NCBI GenBank assembly: GCA_040752355.1
Contig: JBFMHE010000011.1
Location: 1 to 64,000 of the forward strand
DNA length: 64,000 nucleotides
Origin: Nitrospirota bacterium
GTDB taxonomy: Bacteria > Nitrospirota > Thermodesulfovibrionia > Thermodesulfovibrionales > Dissulfurispiraceae
Direction of reading: 5' to 3'
In this document: positions 50,701 through 58,817 of the stretch, piece after piece
How the letters are laid out: each line of letters begins with the position of its first letter
Position numbering within the stretch: the stretch's first letter is position 1
Notes under the pieces: model-generated
Databases searched by the model: none
What the model was told of the DNA's origin: nothing
What the model saw: the letters and a program-made list of their open reading frames with translations, nothing else
Program-made: the position numbers and the translations under genes

Positions 50701-52422
50701 TCATCTGCCTGCGATGGCGCTGCCGCCCGTCGAAACGAGCAGCAGCCGCTTCTCCGCTGCATCGTCCCTGGGCACACTGAGATAGGACAGGGACTCATCG
50801 GCGATCTTCTTGAATACAGGCCCTGCCACGACCCCGCCGTAATGGGCGCCCTTAGGCTCGTGGATCACGACGATCATCGCGAGCTTGGGGTCATTGGCGG
50901 GAACGAACCCGACAAAAGAGCTCACGAACTTGTCCTTGGAATACCGCTTCGTCTTGGGATCCATCAGCTGCGCCGTTCCGGTCTTTCCCGCCACTGCGTT
51001 GCCGTCGACAGCCGCGCCCGTCGCCGTCCCTCCCTCCTCGGTCACGGTCTGGAGGATACTCCTGAAGGTCGCCACCGCCTTTTCGGAAAGGATCCTCTTT
51101 GCTTCCGGCACAGCCCTGTAGACCGGGATACCGTCGGGAGAGAGGACCGCGGCAACGACATAGGGTTTGACGAGGGAGCCGCCGTTGGCGATCGCGGCGT
51201 ACGCGCGCAGCACCTGGAGCGGCGTTACCGCTACCTCCTGTCCGATCGAGATCGAGCCGATGGACATGCCCGACCACCGCTCCGGCGGCCGCACCCACCC
51301 CGATACCTCACCGGCGAGATCGATGCCGGACTTTTCGGCAAACCCGAAGCGCCTGATATAGTCGTAGACCTTCTCGCGGCCCAGCGCAAGACCGATTTTT
51401 ATTGTACCGACATTCGAGGACTTCTGTATAACCTCCTTGAAGGAGAGCACGCCGTGGCGGTGGGCGTCCTTGATCTTCCTGCCGCCGACTTCGATATGCC
51501 CGGCGCTGCAGTCGAACTTCGTCGACGGCGCCACGATCCCTTCCTCGAGCGCCGCCATGCCGACGACCACCTTGAAGGTGGAGCCCGGCTCGTAGCAGTC
51601 CGTGATGGCCCTGTTCCTCCGCTGCTCCGGGCCGACCTCGGAAGGGTCGTTGAGATCGAAGGTGGGCCTGTTCGCCATGGCGAGGATCTCGCCGGTGTAG
51701 GGGTCCATCATGACCGCGGTAGCCGAGGCGGCCCTCCAGTGCTCGGCAGCGGCATCGAGATTCTTCTCGAGGATATACTGCAGTCCCTCGTCGATCGTCA
51801 GCACGACGTTGTTGCCGCGGAGCTCCTTGCTGACGCCGTCGGAAAGGACGTTGCCCCTGGCGTCCCTGAGTATGGCCTTTGTCTCTCCGCCCTGTGCCGA
51901 GAGGGCGCGGTCGAGCTTCTGCTCCACGCCCTCGAGCCCGTTATTGTCGATACCCACGAAGCCGATGACCTGCGAGGCGAGGCTCCCTTTGGGATAGAAG
52001 CGTTTGGCATCCGCGACAAAGCCGATGCCTCTCAATTTCATATCGCGCAGCTTTCTCGTCTCGTCGATGCCCACCTTGCGTTCGATCCAGCTGAACCTTC
52101 CCTTGCTATCCATCTTTGCGAGGATCGCCTCGGGCCTCTTGCCGGTCGCCTGGGAGAGGGCGGCGGCAAGGCGCTCGCGGTCATTGACCTCTGCCGGATC
52201 GCAGTAAATGGACTCTGTCTCGACGTTGATGGCGAGCTCGCGGCCCCTCCGGTCGAAGATGACGCCGCGCTTGACCGGGATCGTCTCCTTCTTGAGCTGC
52301 TGCCCTTTCGCCTTTGCCAGGAACCACTGGTGGTTGATGAGCATGATGTCGACAAGCCGGGCGATCACCGCAATAAAGCCGGCGGTGATGAGCACGCTCA
52401 GTATGATCGGTCTCGCCTTCAT
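50701..52422 (-). CDS. ftsI: Septal transpeptidase FtsI (PBP3)
   Basis: The 573-residue class B PBP has an N-terminal membrane helix (about 5-27), a pedestal domain and a transpeptidase domain with PGSTFKVV (SxxK), KSSNVG (SxN) and AGKTGTAQL (KTG). It cross-links septal peptidoglycan with FtsW. There is no PASTA domain. The ATG at 52422 has GGGGA upstream; it lies 16 bp after the short membrane-protein gene. Confidence 0.95.
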   Translation of the reverse strand: MKARPIILSVLITAGFIAVIARLVDIMLINHQWFLAKAKGQQLKKETIPVKRGVIFDRRGRELAINVETESIYCDPAEVNDRERLAAALSQATGKRPEAILAKMDSKGRFSWIERKVGIDETRKLRDMKLRGIGFVADAKRFYPKGSLASQVIGFVGIDNNGLEGVEQKLDRALSAQGGETKAILRDARGNVLSDGVSKELRGNNVVLTIDEGLQYILEKNLDAAAEHWRAASATAVMMDPYTGEILAMANRPTFDLNDPSEVGPEQRRNRAITDCYEPGSTFKVVVGMAALEEGIVAPSTKFDCSAGHIEVGGRKIKDAHRHGVLSFKEVIQKSSNVGTIKIGLALGREKVYDYIRRFGFAEKSGIDLAGEVSGWVRPPERWSGMSIGSISIGQEVAVTPLQVLRAYAAIANGGSLVKPYVVAAVLSPDGIPVYRAVPEAKRILSEKAVATFRSILQTVTEEGGTATGAAVDGNAVAGKTGTAQLMDPKTKRYSKDKFVSSFVGFVPANDPKLAMIVVIHEPKGAHYGGVVAGPVFKKIADESLSYLSVPRDDAAEKRLLLVSTGGSAIAGR

Positions 52423-52438
52423 CGATTCCCCGCTTCCC

Positions 52439-52615
52439 TTACTTCGAGAAAAACCATACTGCAATGCCCCAGAGCGCCAGCCCGCAGGAGATCGCTGCCA
52501 GCGAAAGTTCGAAGAACCGGGCGTCTCTCTCTTCGCTTTTCTGCACGGTACGCTCCCCGCTCTCCTCGGGCGCGTCCGGTCTCCTCATCCCGCTCTCCGC
52601 ATCCGCCGGGCGCAT
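52439..52615 (-). CDS. 58-aa single-pass membrane protein between ftsL and ftsI
   Basis: The 58-codon gene starts with an ATG overlapping the ftsL stop (TGATG), so it should be translated by coupled re-initiation. The protein has a charged, acidic-rich N-terminal half (EESGERTVQKSEERDARF) and one membrane helix (about 36-55, LSLAAISCGLALWGIAVWFF), ending SK. It ends 16 bp before the ftsI ATG. I know no family for it. Its position suggests a small FtsL/FtsI partner. It is easily missed because of its length. Confidence 0.65.
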   Translation of the reverse strand: MRPADAESGMRRPDAPEESGERTVQKSEERDARFFELSLAAISCGLALWGIAVWFFSK

Positions 52616-52968
52616 CAGTGTGTCCTCCGGGCGCCGGCCTCATGGGCCGCCAGCGACGTCTTGTAGGCCTTGCGGTCCTTCTGCTCCTGGACGTACACCA
52701 CCTTGACCCTGTCGGGAAAGGCGAAACCCGTGCCGTCGGCTGCCGCATGCTCGAGCCTGCCGACAGAGAGCAGGTTCGCGCGTGCGGCGAGCAGCCCCTT
52801 GCGGTCCTTCGTAAGCTCCGCCCTCTTTTTTTCGAGATGACTGAGCGTGTATTCCATCGAGACGACGCTCGAGCGGAGCCAGACGACGCTGAATATCATG
52901 ACCAGCAGCGCGAGCAGCATTACCGGTTTGAGCAGACATACGATCCAGCTCCTCTTCCTGCCTCTCAT
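52615..52968 (-). CDS. ftsL: FtsL-like cell division protein
   Basis: The 117-residue bitopic protein has a basic cytoplasmic start (MRGRKRSW), one membrane helix (about 10-32) and a periplasmic coiled coil (SHLEKKRAELTKDRKGLLAARANLLS), the FtsL leucine-zipper region that pairs with FtsB-type proteins. The C-terminal FPDRVKVVYV patch is typical of FtsL-like proteins here. It overlaps rsmH by four bases and the next small gene by one. Confidence 0.85.
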   Translation of the reverse strand: MRGRKRSWIVCLLKPVMLLALLVMIFSVVWLRSSVVSMEYTLSHLEKKRAELTKDRKGLLAARANLLSVGRLEHAAADGTGFAFPDRVKVVYVQEQKDRKAYKTSLAAHEAGARRTH

Positions 52969-53834
52969 AGTTTTTCGACCCCCCTCAGTTTCGCACTTCT
53001 CGACGAGGGGTTCGCCCTCATTTCGTCGGGTCCGGGGCTCACCGGTTTTTTGGTGAGCAGCCGTACCCGCCCCTCCCGGGCGCGGTCGCGCATCAGGTTC
53101 TTCACGATCCGGTCCTCGAGGGAGTGGTACGAAATGACGCAGAGCCTTCCGCCGGAGGCGAGCACCTCCAGGGCCGACGAAAGCCCCTCCTTCAGTTCAT
53201 CGAGCTCCTTATTCACTTCGATCCGCAACGCCTGGAATGTCCTCGTAGCAGGGTGCGTCTTGCCCCTTCCTCCGTACACCTCCAGGACGAGATCGGCGAG
53301 CTCTTTCCCGGTGGCAATCGGCGCCTTCTTCCTGCGGGCGACGATCGCCCTTGCTATTCTCCTCGCTGCGGGCTCCTCGCCGTATTCGCGCAGGATCCTT
53401 TCCAGGTCCCGCTCGGAATATCTGTTCACCACCTGCCACGCGTCGAGCGCCTGGGAGGTATCCATTCTCATGTCGAGCCGCTCTTCCGAAAGAAAGCTGA
53501 ATCCCCGCTCGTGCCGTTTCAGCTGGAGCATCGAAACGCCCAGGTCGAAAAGGGCGCCGTCAACGGCGCTTGGAGCGAGGGCCTGCAGAATATCCTTGAG
53601 GTCCGAGAAGCTCCCTTTGACGAGGCGGACCCGGCCATTGCCGAGCCGCTCGCGGGCAGCGGCGAGGGCGTCGTCGTCCCGGTCGATGCCGACCAACCTG
53701 CCCGTCGGGCCGAGCCGCCCGAGGATTTCAGCGGAGTGGCCTCCGAGCCCTACCGTCGCGTCCACATAAACTCCGTCGTCCCTGACTTGAAGCATCTCCA
53801 TTGTTTCCCTCAACAAGACCGGTGTATGGATCAT
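52965..53834 (-). CDS. rsmH: 16S rRNA (cytosine-1402-N4)-methyltransferase
   Basis: The 289-residue enzyme (formerly MraW) methylates C1402 of 16S rRNA. It has YVDATVGLGGHSAEIL (SAM motif I, about 23-38), IGIDRDDDAL, FDLGVSMLQL with the catalytic-site pattern, and the typical CVISYHSLEDRIVKNLM. The SD TAGGAG lies directly before the ATG. It is three bases after mraZ and overlaps ftsL. Confidence 0.96.
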   Translation of the reverse strand: MIHTPVLLRETMEMLQVRDDGVYVDATVGLGGHSAEILGRLGPTGRLVGIDRDDDALAAARERLGNGRVRLVKGSFSDLKDILQALAPSAVDGALFDLGVSMLQLKRHERGFSFLSEERLDMRMDTSQALDAWQVVNRYSERDLERILREYGEEPAARRIARAIVARRKKAPIATGKELADLVLEVYGGRGKTHPATRTFQALRIEVNKELDELKEGLSSALEVLASGGRLCVISYHSLEDRIVKNLMRDRAREGRVRLLTKKPVSPGPDEMRANPSSRSAKLRGVEKL

Positions 53835-53837
53835 CTC

Positions 53838-54293
53838 CTAGAGGCCGTATCCGGCAAGCACCGATTCGAAGGCCCTGGCATCCACCTTTTTGGGATCGGT
53901 CACCGTATCCCATTCGCTCCTGTCCCAGACCTCGATCTTATCCAGCTGCCCGACGATGACCACCTCGGCCGCAATGCCGGCGTCCTCTCGATGCGATGCG
54001 GGGATAAGGACCCTTCCCTGCTTGTCGACCTCGCACTCGAGGGCCGAGGCGATGACCCGCCTGAGAAAATACTTCACCGCCTCCTCCATCCTGGGCATTG
54101 CCCGTATCTTCTCCTCCAGCCGGTTCCACTCGTCGAGGGGATAGATATGGAGGCACTTGTCAAAGGCAGCATTGGTGATATATAGTTTGGAATTATTGTA
54201 TTTTGTAAGGATGATATCGCGTAAAGGAGCAGGGATGATGAGTCTCCCTTTCGGATCCAATGAGTAGTGGTATTTACCTAAAAACGAGGTCAC
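53838..54293 (-). CDS. mraZ: MraZ transcriptional regulator
   Basis: The 151-residue protein has two AbrB-like swapped-hairpin halves with the DxxxR motifs YSLDPKGRLIIP (about 10-21) and VDKQGRVLIPA (about 88-98). It forms rings, binds TGG-box repeats and represses the division cluster. The GTG at 54293 is chosen because GGAGGAG lies nine bases upstream and the protein then begins MTSFLGKYHYSLD as usual. A GTG at 54311 would lie in the operator repeats. Confidence 0.95.
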   Translation of the reverse strand: MTSFLGKYHYSLDPKGRLIIPAPLRDIILTKYNNSKLYITNAAFDKCLHIYPLDEWNRLEEKIRAMPRMEEAVKYFLRRVIASALECEVDKQGRVLIPASHREDAGIAAEVVIVGQLDKIEVWDRSEWDTVTDPKKVDARAFESVLAGYGL

Positions 54294-54295
54294 CG

Positions 54296-54335
54296 ATCCA
54301 TTCTCCTCCACTTTCTACCACTTTTTACCACTCCA
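54296..54335 (-). promoter_or_regulatory. MraZ operator: four TGG boxes at 10-bp spacing
   Basis: On the minus strand, TGGTA (54326-54330), TGGTA (54316-54320), TGGAG (54306-54310) and TGGAT (54296-54300) recur at exactly 10-bp intervals. A fifth TGGAG lies at 54331-54335, off phase. The same arrangement of TGG boxes with 5-bp spacers is the known MraZ site in E. coli. They lie between the -10 box and the start codon. Confidence 0.85.
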
Positions 54336-54336
54336 T

Positions 54337-54364
54337 ATTATGTGTTCGTTATCGGCGGTGTCAA
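54337..54364 (-). promoter_or_regulatory. Promoter of the division and cell wall cluster
   Basis: On the minus strand a perfect TTGACA (54359-54364), a 16-bp spacer and CATAAT (54337-54342) lie just upstream of the MraZ boxes. Confidence 0.8.
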
Positions 54365-54466
54365 GGAAAAAATTAATTTTTTTTAAAGCTTCCATATCTT
54401 GTGGCATCGCCATGGGATAAAACACTAAATATTGCGCATCAAGCTCAGAAATAGGGAATAATTAAA

Positions 54467-55624
54467 GTGTTTTCCGATGATCTGACCGAAGAGCTGGACC
54501 GGTTGCGGCGGGAGCACCTGTTCCGGCGCATCGAGGACCGCGGACCGGCCCGAAGCATGCAACGCCCGTCGCGGATATCCCTCGGCGGGAGGGAGTACAT
54601 TAATTTCGCGTCCAACGATTACCTGGGTCTCTCCCTTCACCCGGCGCTCGGCGATGCGGCGAAGCAGGCGGTTGATACGTACGGGTTCGGGGCAGGCGCA
54701 TCACGGCTTCTCGCCGGGGGCACCGAGGCACATGCGGAGCTGGAGCGGGCAATCGCCCGGTTCAAGGGAGCGGAACGGGCGCTGCTCTTCAATTCGGGAT
54801 ATACGGCGAACCTCAGCGCCATACCCGCACTCGCCCGCGAGGGAGACGTCCTGTTCAGCGACGAGCTGAATCACGCGAGCATCATCGACGGATGCCGCCT
54901 GAGCAGGGCGAGAGTGGTCGTTTACCGCCACCGGGATATGGACCACCTCGATGCGCTCTTGAAGCGCGAGAAGGGGCGAAGGAGCATTATCATCACCGAC
55001 TCCGTATTCAGCATGGACGGCGATATCGCGCCGCTCCCGGAGCTCTGCAGCCTCTGCCGCACCCATGGCGCGCTGCTCTATATCGATGACGCGCACGGCA
55101 CCGGCGTGCTGGGAACAGGCAGGGGCGCCCTCGCCCATTTCGGCATCCCTGCCGCACCGTGGATCGTTCAGATGGGGACCTTCTCGAAGGCGTTCGGCTC
55201 GTTCGGCGCCTTCATCGCAGCGGGAAGCGACTGCATCGAGTGGCTCATCAACACCGCCCGCGGATTCATCTTCTCGACGGCGCTGCCAGCCGCTGCTGCC
55301 GCGGCGTCGCATGCGGCGCTGTCGCTCGTCGAGGAGCGGGCCGACCTAGTCGCAGCGCTCTGGCGCAACCGCGAAGCGCTGGTGAGGGGCGTACAGGAGC
55401 AGGGATTCGATATCCTGCAGAGCGAAACCCCTATCGTCCCGGTCGTCGTGGGCGATCTGGCCATGACGGTGCAGTGCGCTGAGGCGCTGCGGAAGCGCGG
55501 TGTTTACGCGCCCGCCATACGGCCGCCGACCGTGCGCGTGGCGCGCCTGCGCGTAACGGTCACCGCCGCACACGAGCCGGCGGACATCGATGCGCTGCTC
55601 GAAAGCCTGGGGCGGTTCCGCTGA
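54467..55624 (+). CDS. bioF: 8-amino-7-oxononanoate synthase
   Basis: The 385-residue PLP enzyme condenses alanine with pimeloyl-thioester in biotin synthesis. It has NFASNDYLGLSLHP (about 44-57), GAGASRLLAGG, DDAHGTGVLG, the PLP lysine in TFSKAFGSFG (about 238) and the IRPPTVRVARLRVTVTAAH end. Other bio genes are not adjacent. The GTG start has a weak AGGGA ten bases upstream. It is divergent from mraZ. Confidence 0.9.
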   Translation: MFSDDLTEELDRLRREHLFRRIEDRGPARSMQRPSRISLGGREYINFASNDYLGLSLHPALGDAAKQAVDTYGFGAGASRLLAGGTEAHAELERAIARFKGAERALLFNSGYTANLSAIPALAREGDVLFSDELNHASIIDGCRLSRARVVVYRHRDMDHLDALLKREKGRRSIIITDSVFSMDGDIAPLPELCSLCRTHGALLYIDDAHGTGVLGTGRGALAHFGIPAAPWIVQMGTFSKAFGSFGAFIAAGSDCIEWLINTARGFIFSTALPAAAAAASHAALSLVEERADLVAALWRNREALVRGVQEQGFDILQSETPIVPVVVGDLAMTVQCAEALRKRGVYAPAIRPPTVRVARLRVTVTAAHEPADIDALLESLGRFR

Positions 55625-55656
55625 GCGGCGAATTTACTCTGAAATTATTTTTCTGC

Positions 55657-55662
55657 TATAGT
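55657..55662 (+). promoter_or_regulatory. -10 box five bases from the gpsA start codon
   Basis: TATAGT ends at 55662 and the gpsA ATG is at 55668, with no SD between. Transcription would begin at the ATG. The -35 region is weak (TTACTC at 55634-55639). Confidence 0.4.
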
Positions 55663-55667
55663 CTCTT

Positions 55668-56672
55668 ATGAATTATCCCGCAGGGTATATATCGGTCATA
55701 GGCGCAGGGAGCTGGGGGACGACGCTCGCAGCCCTGCTCGCGGAAAAGGGATACGACGTGGTCCTCTGGGCGCGCGAGGCGGAGCTCGTCAGGGATATAA
55801 ACGAGAAGCGGGTCAACACCCTCCATCTCCCCGGCGTCACCCTTCCTGCGCAGATACGCGCAACGGCAGACATCGTCGAGGCCGTGGCCGAAGCCCGCTA
55901 TATCGTCAGCGTCGTGCCTACCCAGTATATCCGCGCTGTCTTCACTCCCCTCGCCTCTCACCTCCGTACCGAGGCGGTCATCGTCAGCGCATCGAAGGGC
56001 ATCGAGATCGACACGTTCCTGACCCCCTCCCGGATACTCACGGAGATCACGGGGAAGCCGGTCTCGGCCCTCTCGGGTCCGAGCTTCGCGCAAGAGGTCA
56101 TCGCGCACCTGCCCACCGCGGTGACGCTCGCAACGGACGACAAGAAGACAGGGCTGCTGCTCCAGGAAATCTTTACCACCGATTACTTCAGGGTCTATAC
56201 CCATGACGACCTCATCGGCGTCGAGATCGGCGGCGCGCTCAAGAACGTCATTGCGATCGCCTCGGGCATCTGCGACGGGCTGCGGCTCGGCCACGACGCG
56301 CGGGCGGCGCTCATCACCCGCGGCCTGAGCGAGATGGCGCGGCTCGGCGTAAGCATGGGCGCCAAAGCCGTCACCTTCTCCGGGCTCAGCGGCCTCGGCG
56401 ACCTGGTGCTTACCTGCACCGGCTCGCTGTCGAGGAATTATACGGTGGGGTACAAGCTCGGCCAGGGCAAGCGGCTGGCGGAGATCACCGCGGAGACGGC
56501 GTCGGTGGCCGAGGGCGTCACCACCACGCTTGCGGCGCATGAGCTTTCGCGGAAGAGGCGTATCGATATGCCCATTGTCGAACAGGTGCACCTCACCCTT
56601 TACCAGGACAAGTCGCCGGCAGCTGCGGTGCGGGATCTCATGCACCGCTCCTTGAAGACAGAGTTCTACTGA
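55668..56672 (+). CDS. gpsA: Glycerol-3-phosphate dehydrogenase [NAD(P)+]
   Basis: The 334-residue enzyme reduces dihydroxyacetone phosphate to sn-glycerol-3-phosphate for phospholipid synthesis. It has the NAD motif VIGAGSWGTTLA (about 10-21), SALSGPSFAQEV, the catalytic lysine region EIGGALKNVIAIASGI and GLSGLGDLVLTCTG. No ribosome binding site precedes the ATG, consistent with a leaderless transcript from the TATAGT box. Confidence 0.95.
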   Translation: MNYPAGYISVIGAGSWGTTLAALLAEKGYDVVLWAREAELVRDINEKRVNTLHLPGVTLPAQIRATADIVEAVAEARYIVSVVPTQYIRAVFTPLASHLRTEAVIVSASKGIEIDTFLTPSRILTEITGKPVSALSGPSFAQEVIAHLPTAVTLATDDKKTGLLLQEIFTTDYFRVYTHDDLIGVEIGGALKNVIAIASGICDGLRLGHDARAALITRGLSEMARLGVSMGAKAVTFSGLSGLGDLVLTCTGSLSRNYTVGYKLGQGKRLAEITAETASVAEGVTTTLAAHELSRKRRIDMPIVEQVHLTLYQDKSPAAAVRDLMHRSLKTEFY

Positions 56673-56688
56673 TGCCCGCGCTTTCTCC

Positions 56689-56717
56689 TGTCAATAGGCC
56701 TCGGTTATCGGTATAAT
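56689..56717 (+). promoter_or_regulatory. Promoter before the small ORFs and the YkgJ-type gene
   Basis: TGTCAA (56689-56694), a 17-bp spacer and a perfect TATAAT (56712-56717) lie just after gpsA and about 18 bases before the ATG at 56735. Confidence 0.55.
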
Positions 56718-56734
56718 AAGAACAGAGGCATAGA

Positions 56735-56884
56735 ATGGACCCGTCGAAGAAACAAGTGCAAGAGCGCCGTACAGACGGCCACGAGAGCACACCGGGCAGC
56801 GAAGCCTGTGATGCGGCTCCTTCAGCCGCTGCCGTCCCTGTCCTTTCGGACGACGAGTTCTACGGCCTGTCCGTCGGCACGTGA
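56735..56884 (+). CDS. Possible 49-aa hydrophilic protein
   Basis: An ATG 17 bases after a TATAAT box, with AGAGG as weak SD, opens 49 codons. The peptide starts MDPSKKQVQERRTDGHE and ends DDEFYGLSVGT. The stop overlaps a GTG (GTGA, 56881-56884) that opens a second short frame coupled to the YkgJ-type gene. It may be a real leader gene or the front half of a frameshifted one. I recognise no family. Confidence 0.35.
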   Translation: MDPSKKQVQERRTDGHESTPGSEACDAAPSAAAVPVLSDDEFYGLSVGT

Positions 56885-56973
56885 GGGCCGAGCTGAAGGC
56901 CCGGGCGGCCCGTGCTGACGGTTTTCGGATACGAAAGCACTGCGCGTCTCCCTGCATGAAACGACCGCAATGA
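56881..56973 (+). CDS. Possible 30-aa basic peptide coupled to the next gene
   Basis: This frame opens at a GTG overlapping the previous stop and closes at 56971-56973, overlapping the ATG of the YkgJ-type gene (ATGA). The sequence is basic (RAELKARAARADGFRIRKH). Joined to the preceding frame by a one-base shift it would make a protein of about 80 residues. Confidence 0.25.
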   Translation: MRAELKARAARADGFRIRKHCASPCMKRPQ

Positions 56974-57605
56974 AAAAGATCCCGATCCCCGATCGCCACA
57001 GATTTCCCGACGACGAGAAAAGACTCTCCTGGCTTCCCCTCCTCCTCGATGCGTACGCCGTCGTCGACGAGGGAATCTCTGCCGCGGTGCGGAAAAGAGA
57101 GCGTGAGCAGGCTGCAGCGCTCGCCTGCGGGCAGGGGTGCAACGTCTGCTGCCGTGTCCTCAAAGATATTCCTGTCTACCCGCTCGAGCTCGTCGGCATC
57201 TACTGGTTCGCGATCGAAAAGATCGCCGGCCCCGACCGGGCGCTGCTCAAAAAGCAGTTCCTGAACCACGCCCGGTGGGCAGCCTGCCCCTTTCTGCTGC
57301 ACGGGCTCTGCTCCCTCCACCCGCTCCGGCCCATGGCATGCCGGCAGTTCAACGTCTTCAATAAACGCTGTGAGGAGGGAGAAGACCCCTATCACACCAG
57401 GCGGGGAGATGTCCTCACGCCGATCGAGGAGTATGTCCACCAGGCCTTCTTCATCACGCTCCCCTTTTACGGCGTGACGGATGAATCCAATAAGGCGCAT
57501 GTCATAAAAAACAACCTCATCCACACCCATGCCCGCGTTCTCCAGTCCCTCCCCTGGCACGAGCTCGCCGCCAGAATGGACGACTTCGATTTCAAGCACC
57601 GCTGA
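56970..57605 (+). CDS. YkgJ-family cysteine cluster protein
   Basis: The 211-residue protein carries the zinc/iron-chelating pattern of the YkgJ (CxCxxCC-like) family: GCNVCCR (about 55-61), then CPFLLHGLCSLHPLRPMACRQF (about 98-119), supplying six or more cysteines. The role is unknown; relatives are thought to bind Fe or Zn. The start codon overlaps a short frame upstream. It lies about 100 bp before larB on the same strand. Confidence 0.85.
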   Translation: MKKIPIPDRHRFPDDEKRLSWLPLLLDAYAVVDEGISAAVRKREREQAAALACGQGCNVCCRVLKDIPVYPLELVGIYWFAIEKIAGPDRALLKKQFLNHARWAACPFLLHGLCSLHPLRPMACRQFNVFNKRCEEGEDPYHTRRGDVLTPIEEYVHQAFFITLPFYGVTDESNKAHVIKNNLIHTHARVLQSLPWHELAARMDDFDFKHR

Positions 57606-57703
57606 GGCGGTCTTCCGTTTGCCATCGCGTCCCCGCCCCTGCTACAATTGCTTATGTTTCATTCTTGCGCTCGTGATAGTGCGCGTTCTACTGGTGCGGA
57701 GAC

Positions 57704-58465
57704 ATGGAGAGAGAAAAGATAGAGCGGCTGCTTAAAAAGGTACGGGAGGGCACGCTGCCGGTCGGTGAGGCGGTGGAGGCGCTCAAGCACCTTCCCTATG
57801 AGGATATCGAGGTCGCCACTGTCGACCACCACCGGAGCCTGCGCAACAATATCCCGGAGGTCATCTTTGCCCAGAACAAGAGCGTCGATGATGTCGTCGC
57901 CATCGCCCGCACCATGCTCAGGCGGGCCGGCCGATTCTTCATCACCCGGGCTTCGGAAGAGATGCATCGCGCCCTCGCCATGGAGAAGGCGGTCTTTTAC
58001 CCTGCGTCCCGGGTCATCGCCTGCGGCGCAGCGCGCGCCGGGAAGGGACAGGTGCTCGTCATTTCAGCAGGAACCTCCGACGCTCCTGTTGCGGAAGAGG
58101 CGGAGGTGACCGCCTCGTTCCTGGGCAGCAGGACGGAGCGGCTCGTCGACGTCGGGGTAGCGGGCATACACCGCCTCCTCAGCAGAAGGGCGGTCATGGA
58201 AAAGGCACGGGTCATCGTCGTGGTGGCGGGAATGGAAGGCGCCCTCCCCTCGGTAGTAGGAGGGTTGACGGACAAGCCGGTCGTCGCCGTACCGACCTCG
58301 GTCGGGTACGGCACGAGCCTCGGGGGGCTCACCGCGCTCTTCGCCATGCTCAATTCCTGCGTGCCCGGCCTGGCGGTGGTCAATATAGACAACGGCTTCG
58401 GCGCCGGATGCCTCGCCCATAAGATCAACATAATGGGACGGCCGGACCAGCGCGCAAAAAAATAA
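57704..58465 (+). CDS. larB: LarB, nickel-pincer cofactor biosynthesis (AIR carboxylase-like)
   Basis: The 253-residue protein is an N-terminal helical region fused to a PurE-like domain with VISAGTSDAPVAEEA (about 117-131), VVVAGMEGALPSVVGGL and PTSVGYGTSLGGLTAL. LarB carboxylates and hydrolyses nicotinic acid adenine dinucleotide to start the Ni-pincer cofactor of lactate racemase-type enzymes. larC and larE are not in this window. A strong terminator includes its stop codon. Confidence 0.93.
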   Translation: MEREKIERLLKKVREGTLPVGEAVEALKHLPYEDIEVATVDHHRSLRNNIPEVIFAQNKSVDDVVAIARTMLRRAGRFFITRASEEMHRALAMEKAVFYPASRVIACGAARAGKGQVLVISAGTSDAPVAEEAEVTASFLGSRTERLVDVGVAGIHRLLSRRAVMEKARVIVVVAGMEGALPSVVGGLTDKPVVAVPTSVGYGTSLGGLTALFAMLNSCVPGLAVVNIDNGFGAGCLAHKINIMGRPDQRAKK

Positions 58466-58492
58466 GACCGAAGGGAAACCCCTTCGGTCTTA
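58463..58492 (+). terminator. Terminator hairpin after larB
   Basis: A perfect 13-bp stem (TAAGACCGAAGGG and complement) with an AAAC loop starts at the larB stop codon. The following CTGTTTGACTGT is only moderately T-rich. It also faces the fmdB transcript. Confidence 0.8.
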
Positions 58493-58511
58493 CTGTTTGA
58501 CTGTCTCTTTC

Positions 58512-58529
58512 GCTAAACGACCGTTTAGC
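58512..58529 (-). terminator. Small hairpin after fmdB
   Basis: GCTAAACG-AC-CGTTTAGC is a perfect 8-bp stem 10 bases after the fmdB stop on the minus strand. It lacks a T run. Confidence 0.4.
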
Positions 58530-58539
58530 AGGCAGGTCC

Positions 58540-58743
58540 TCAGCCGCCGCCGAAGCCTCTGCCGAACCCCGAACCGAGAGACGAGCCGCCGCCTGTGGGG
58601 CAGCAGCTGAAGGAAGACAGCTTCTTCTTTACCTCGTTCGCACCGCACTTCGGGCACTTTGTATCGCTCTCCCGTGCAGTGATGCTCTGGTAGACAGAAA
58701 AAGACTCCTTGCACCGCGTGCAGGCATATTCATAAATCGGCAT
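58540..58743 (-). CDS. fmdB: FmdB-family zinc-ribbon protein
   Basis: The 67-residue protein starts MPIYEYACTRCKESF and has the second cysteine pair in KCPKCGANEVKKKL, the FmdB zinc-ribbon pattern, followed by a glycine-rich tail. Members are putative regulatory or chaperone-like zinc ribbons, first seen near formamidase genes. A good SD (AAGGAGGTG) precedes it. Confidence 0.9.
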   Translation of the reverse strand: MPIYEYACTRCKESFSVYQSITARESDTKCPKCGANEVKKKLSSFSCCPTGGGSSLGSGFGRGFGGG

Positions 58744-58817
58744 CCTTCACGCACCTCCTTAACCGTTGTTGCCTAATAATTGCACATTTTCGAAATCAAA
58801 GTCAAACAGGCCTCTCC

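Noticed and set aside
50842-53769. Very long open frame (975 codons) on the plus strand across ftsI, ftsL and rsmH
   Set aside because: It is antisense to well-conserved division genes; high GC keeps the opposite frame open. The translation is low-complexity Arg/Asp/Leu-rich with no domain.
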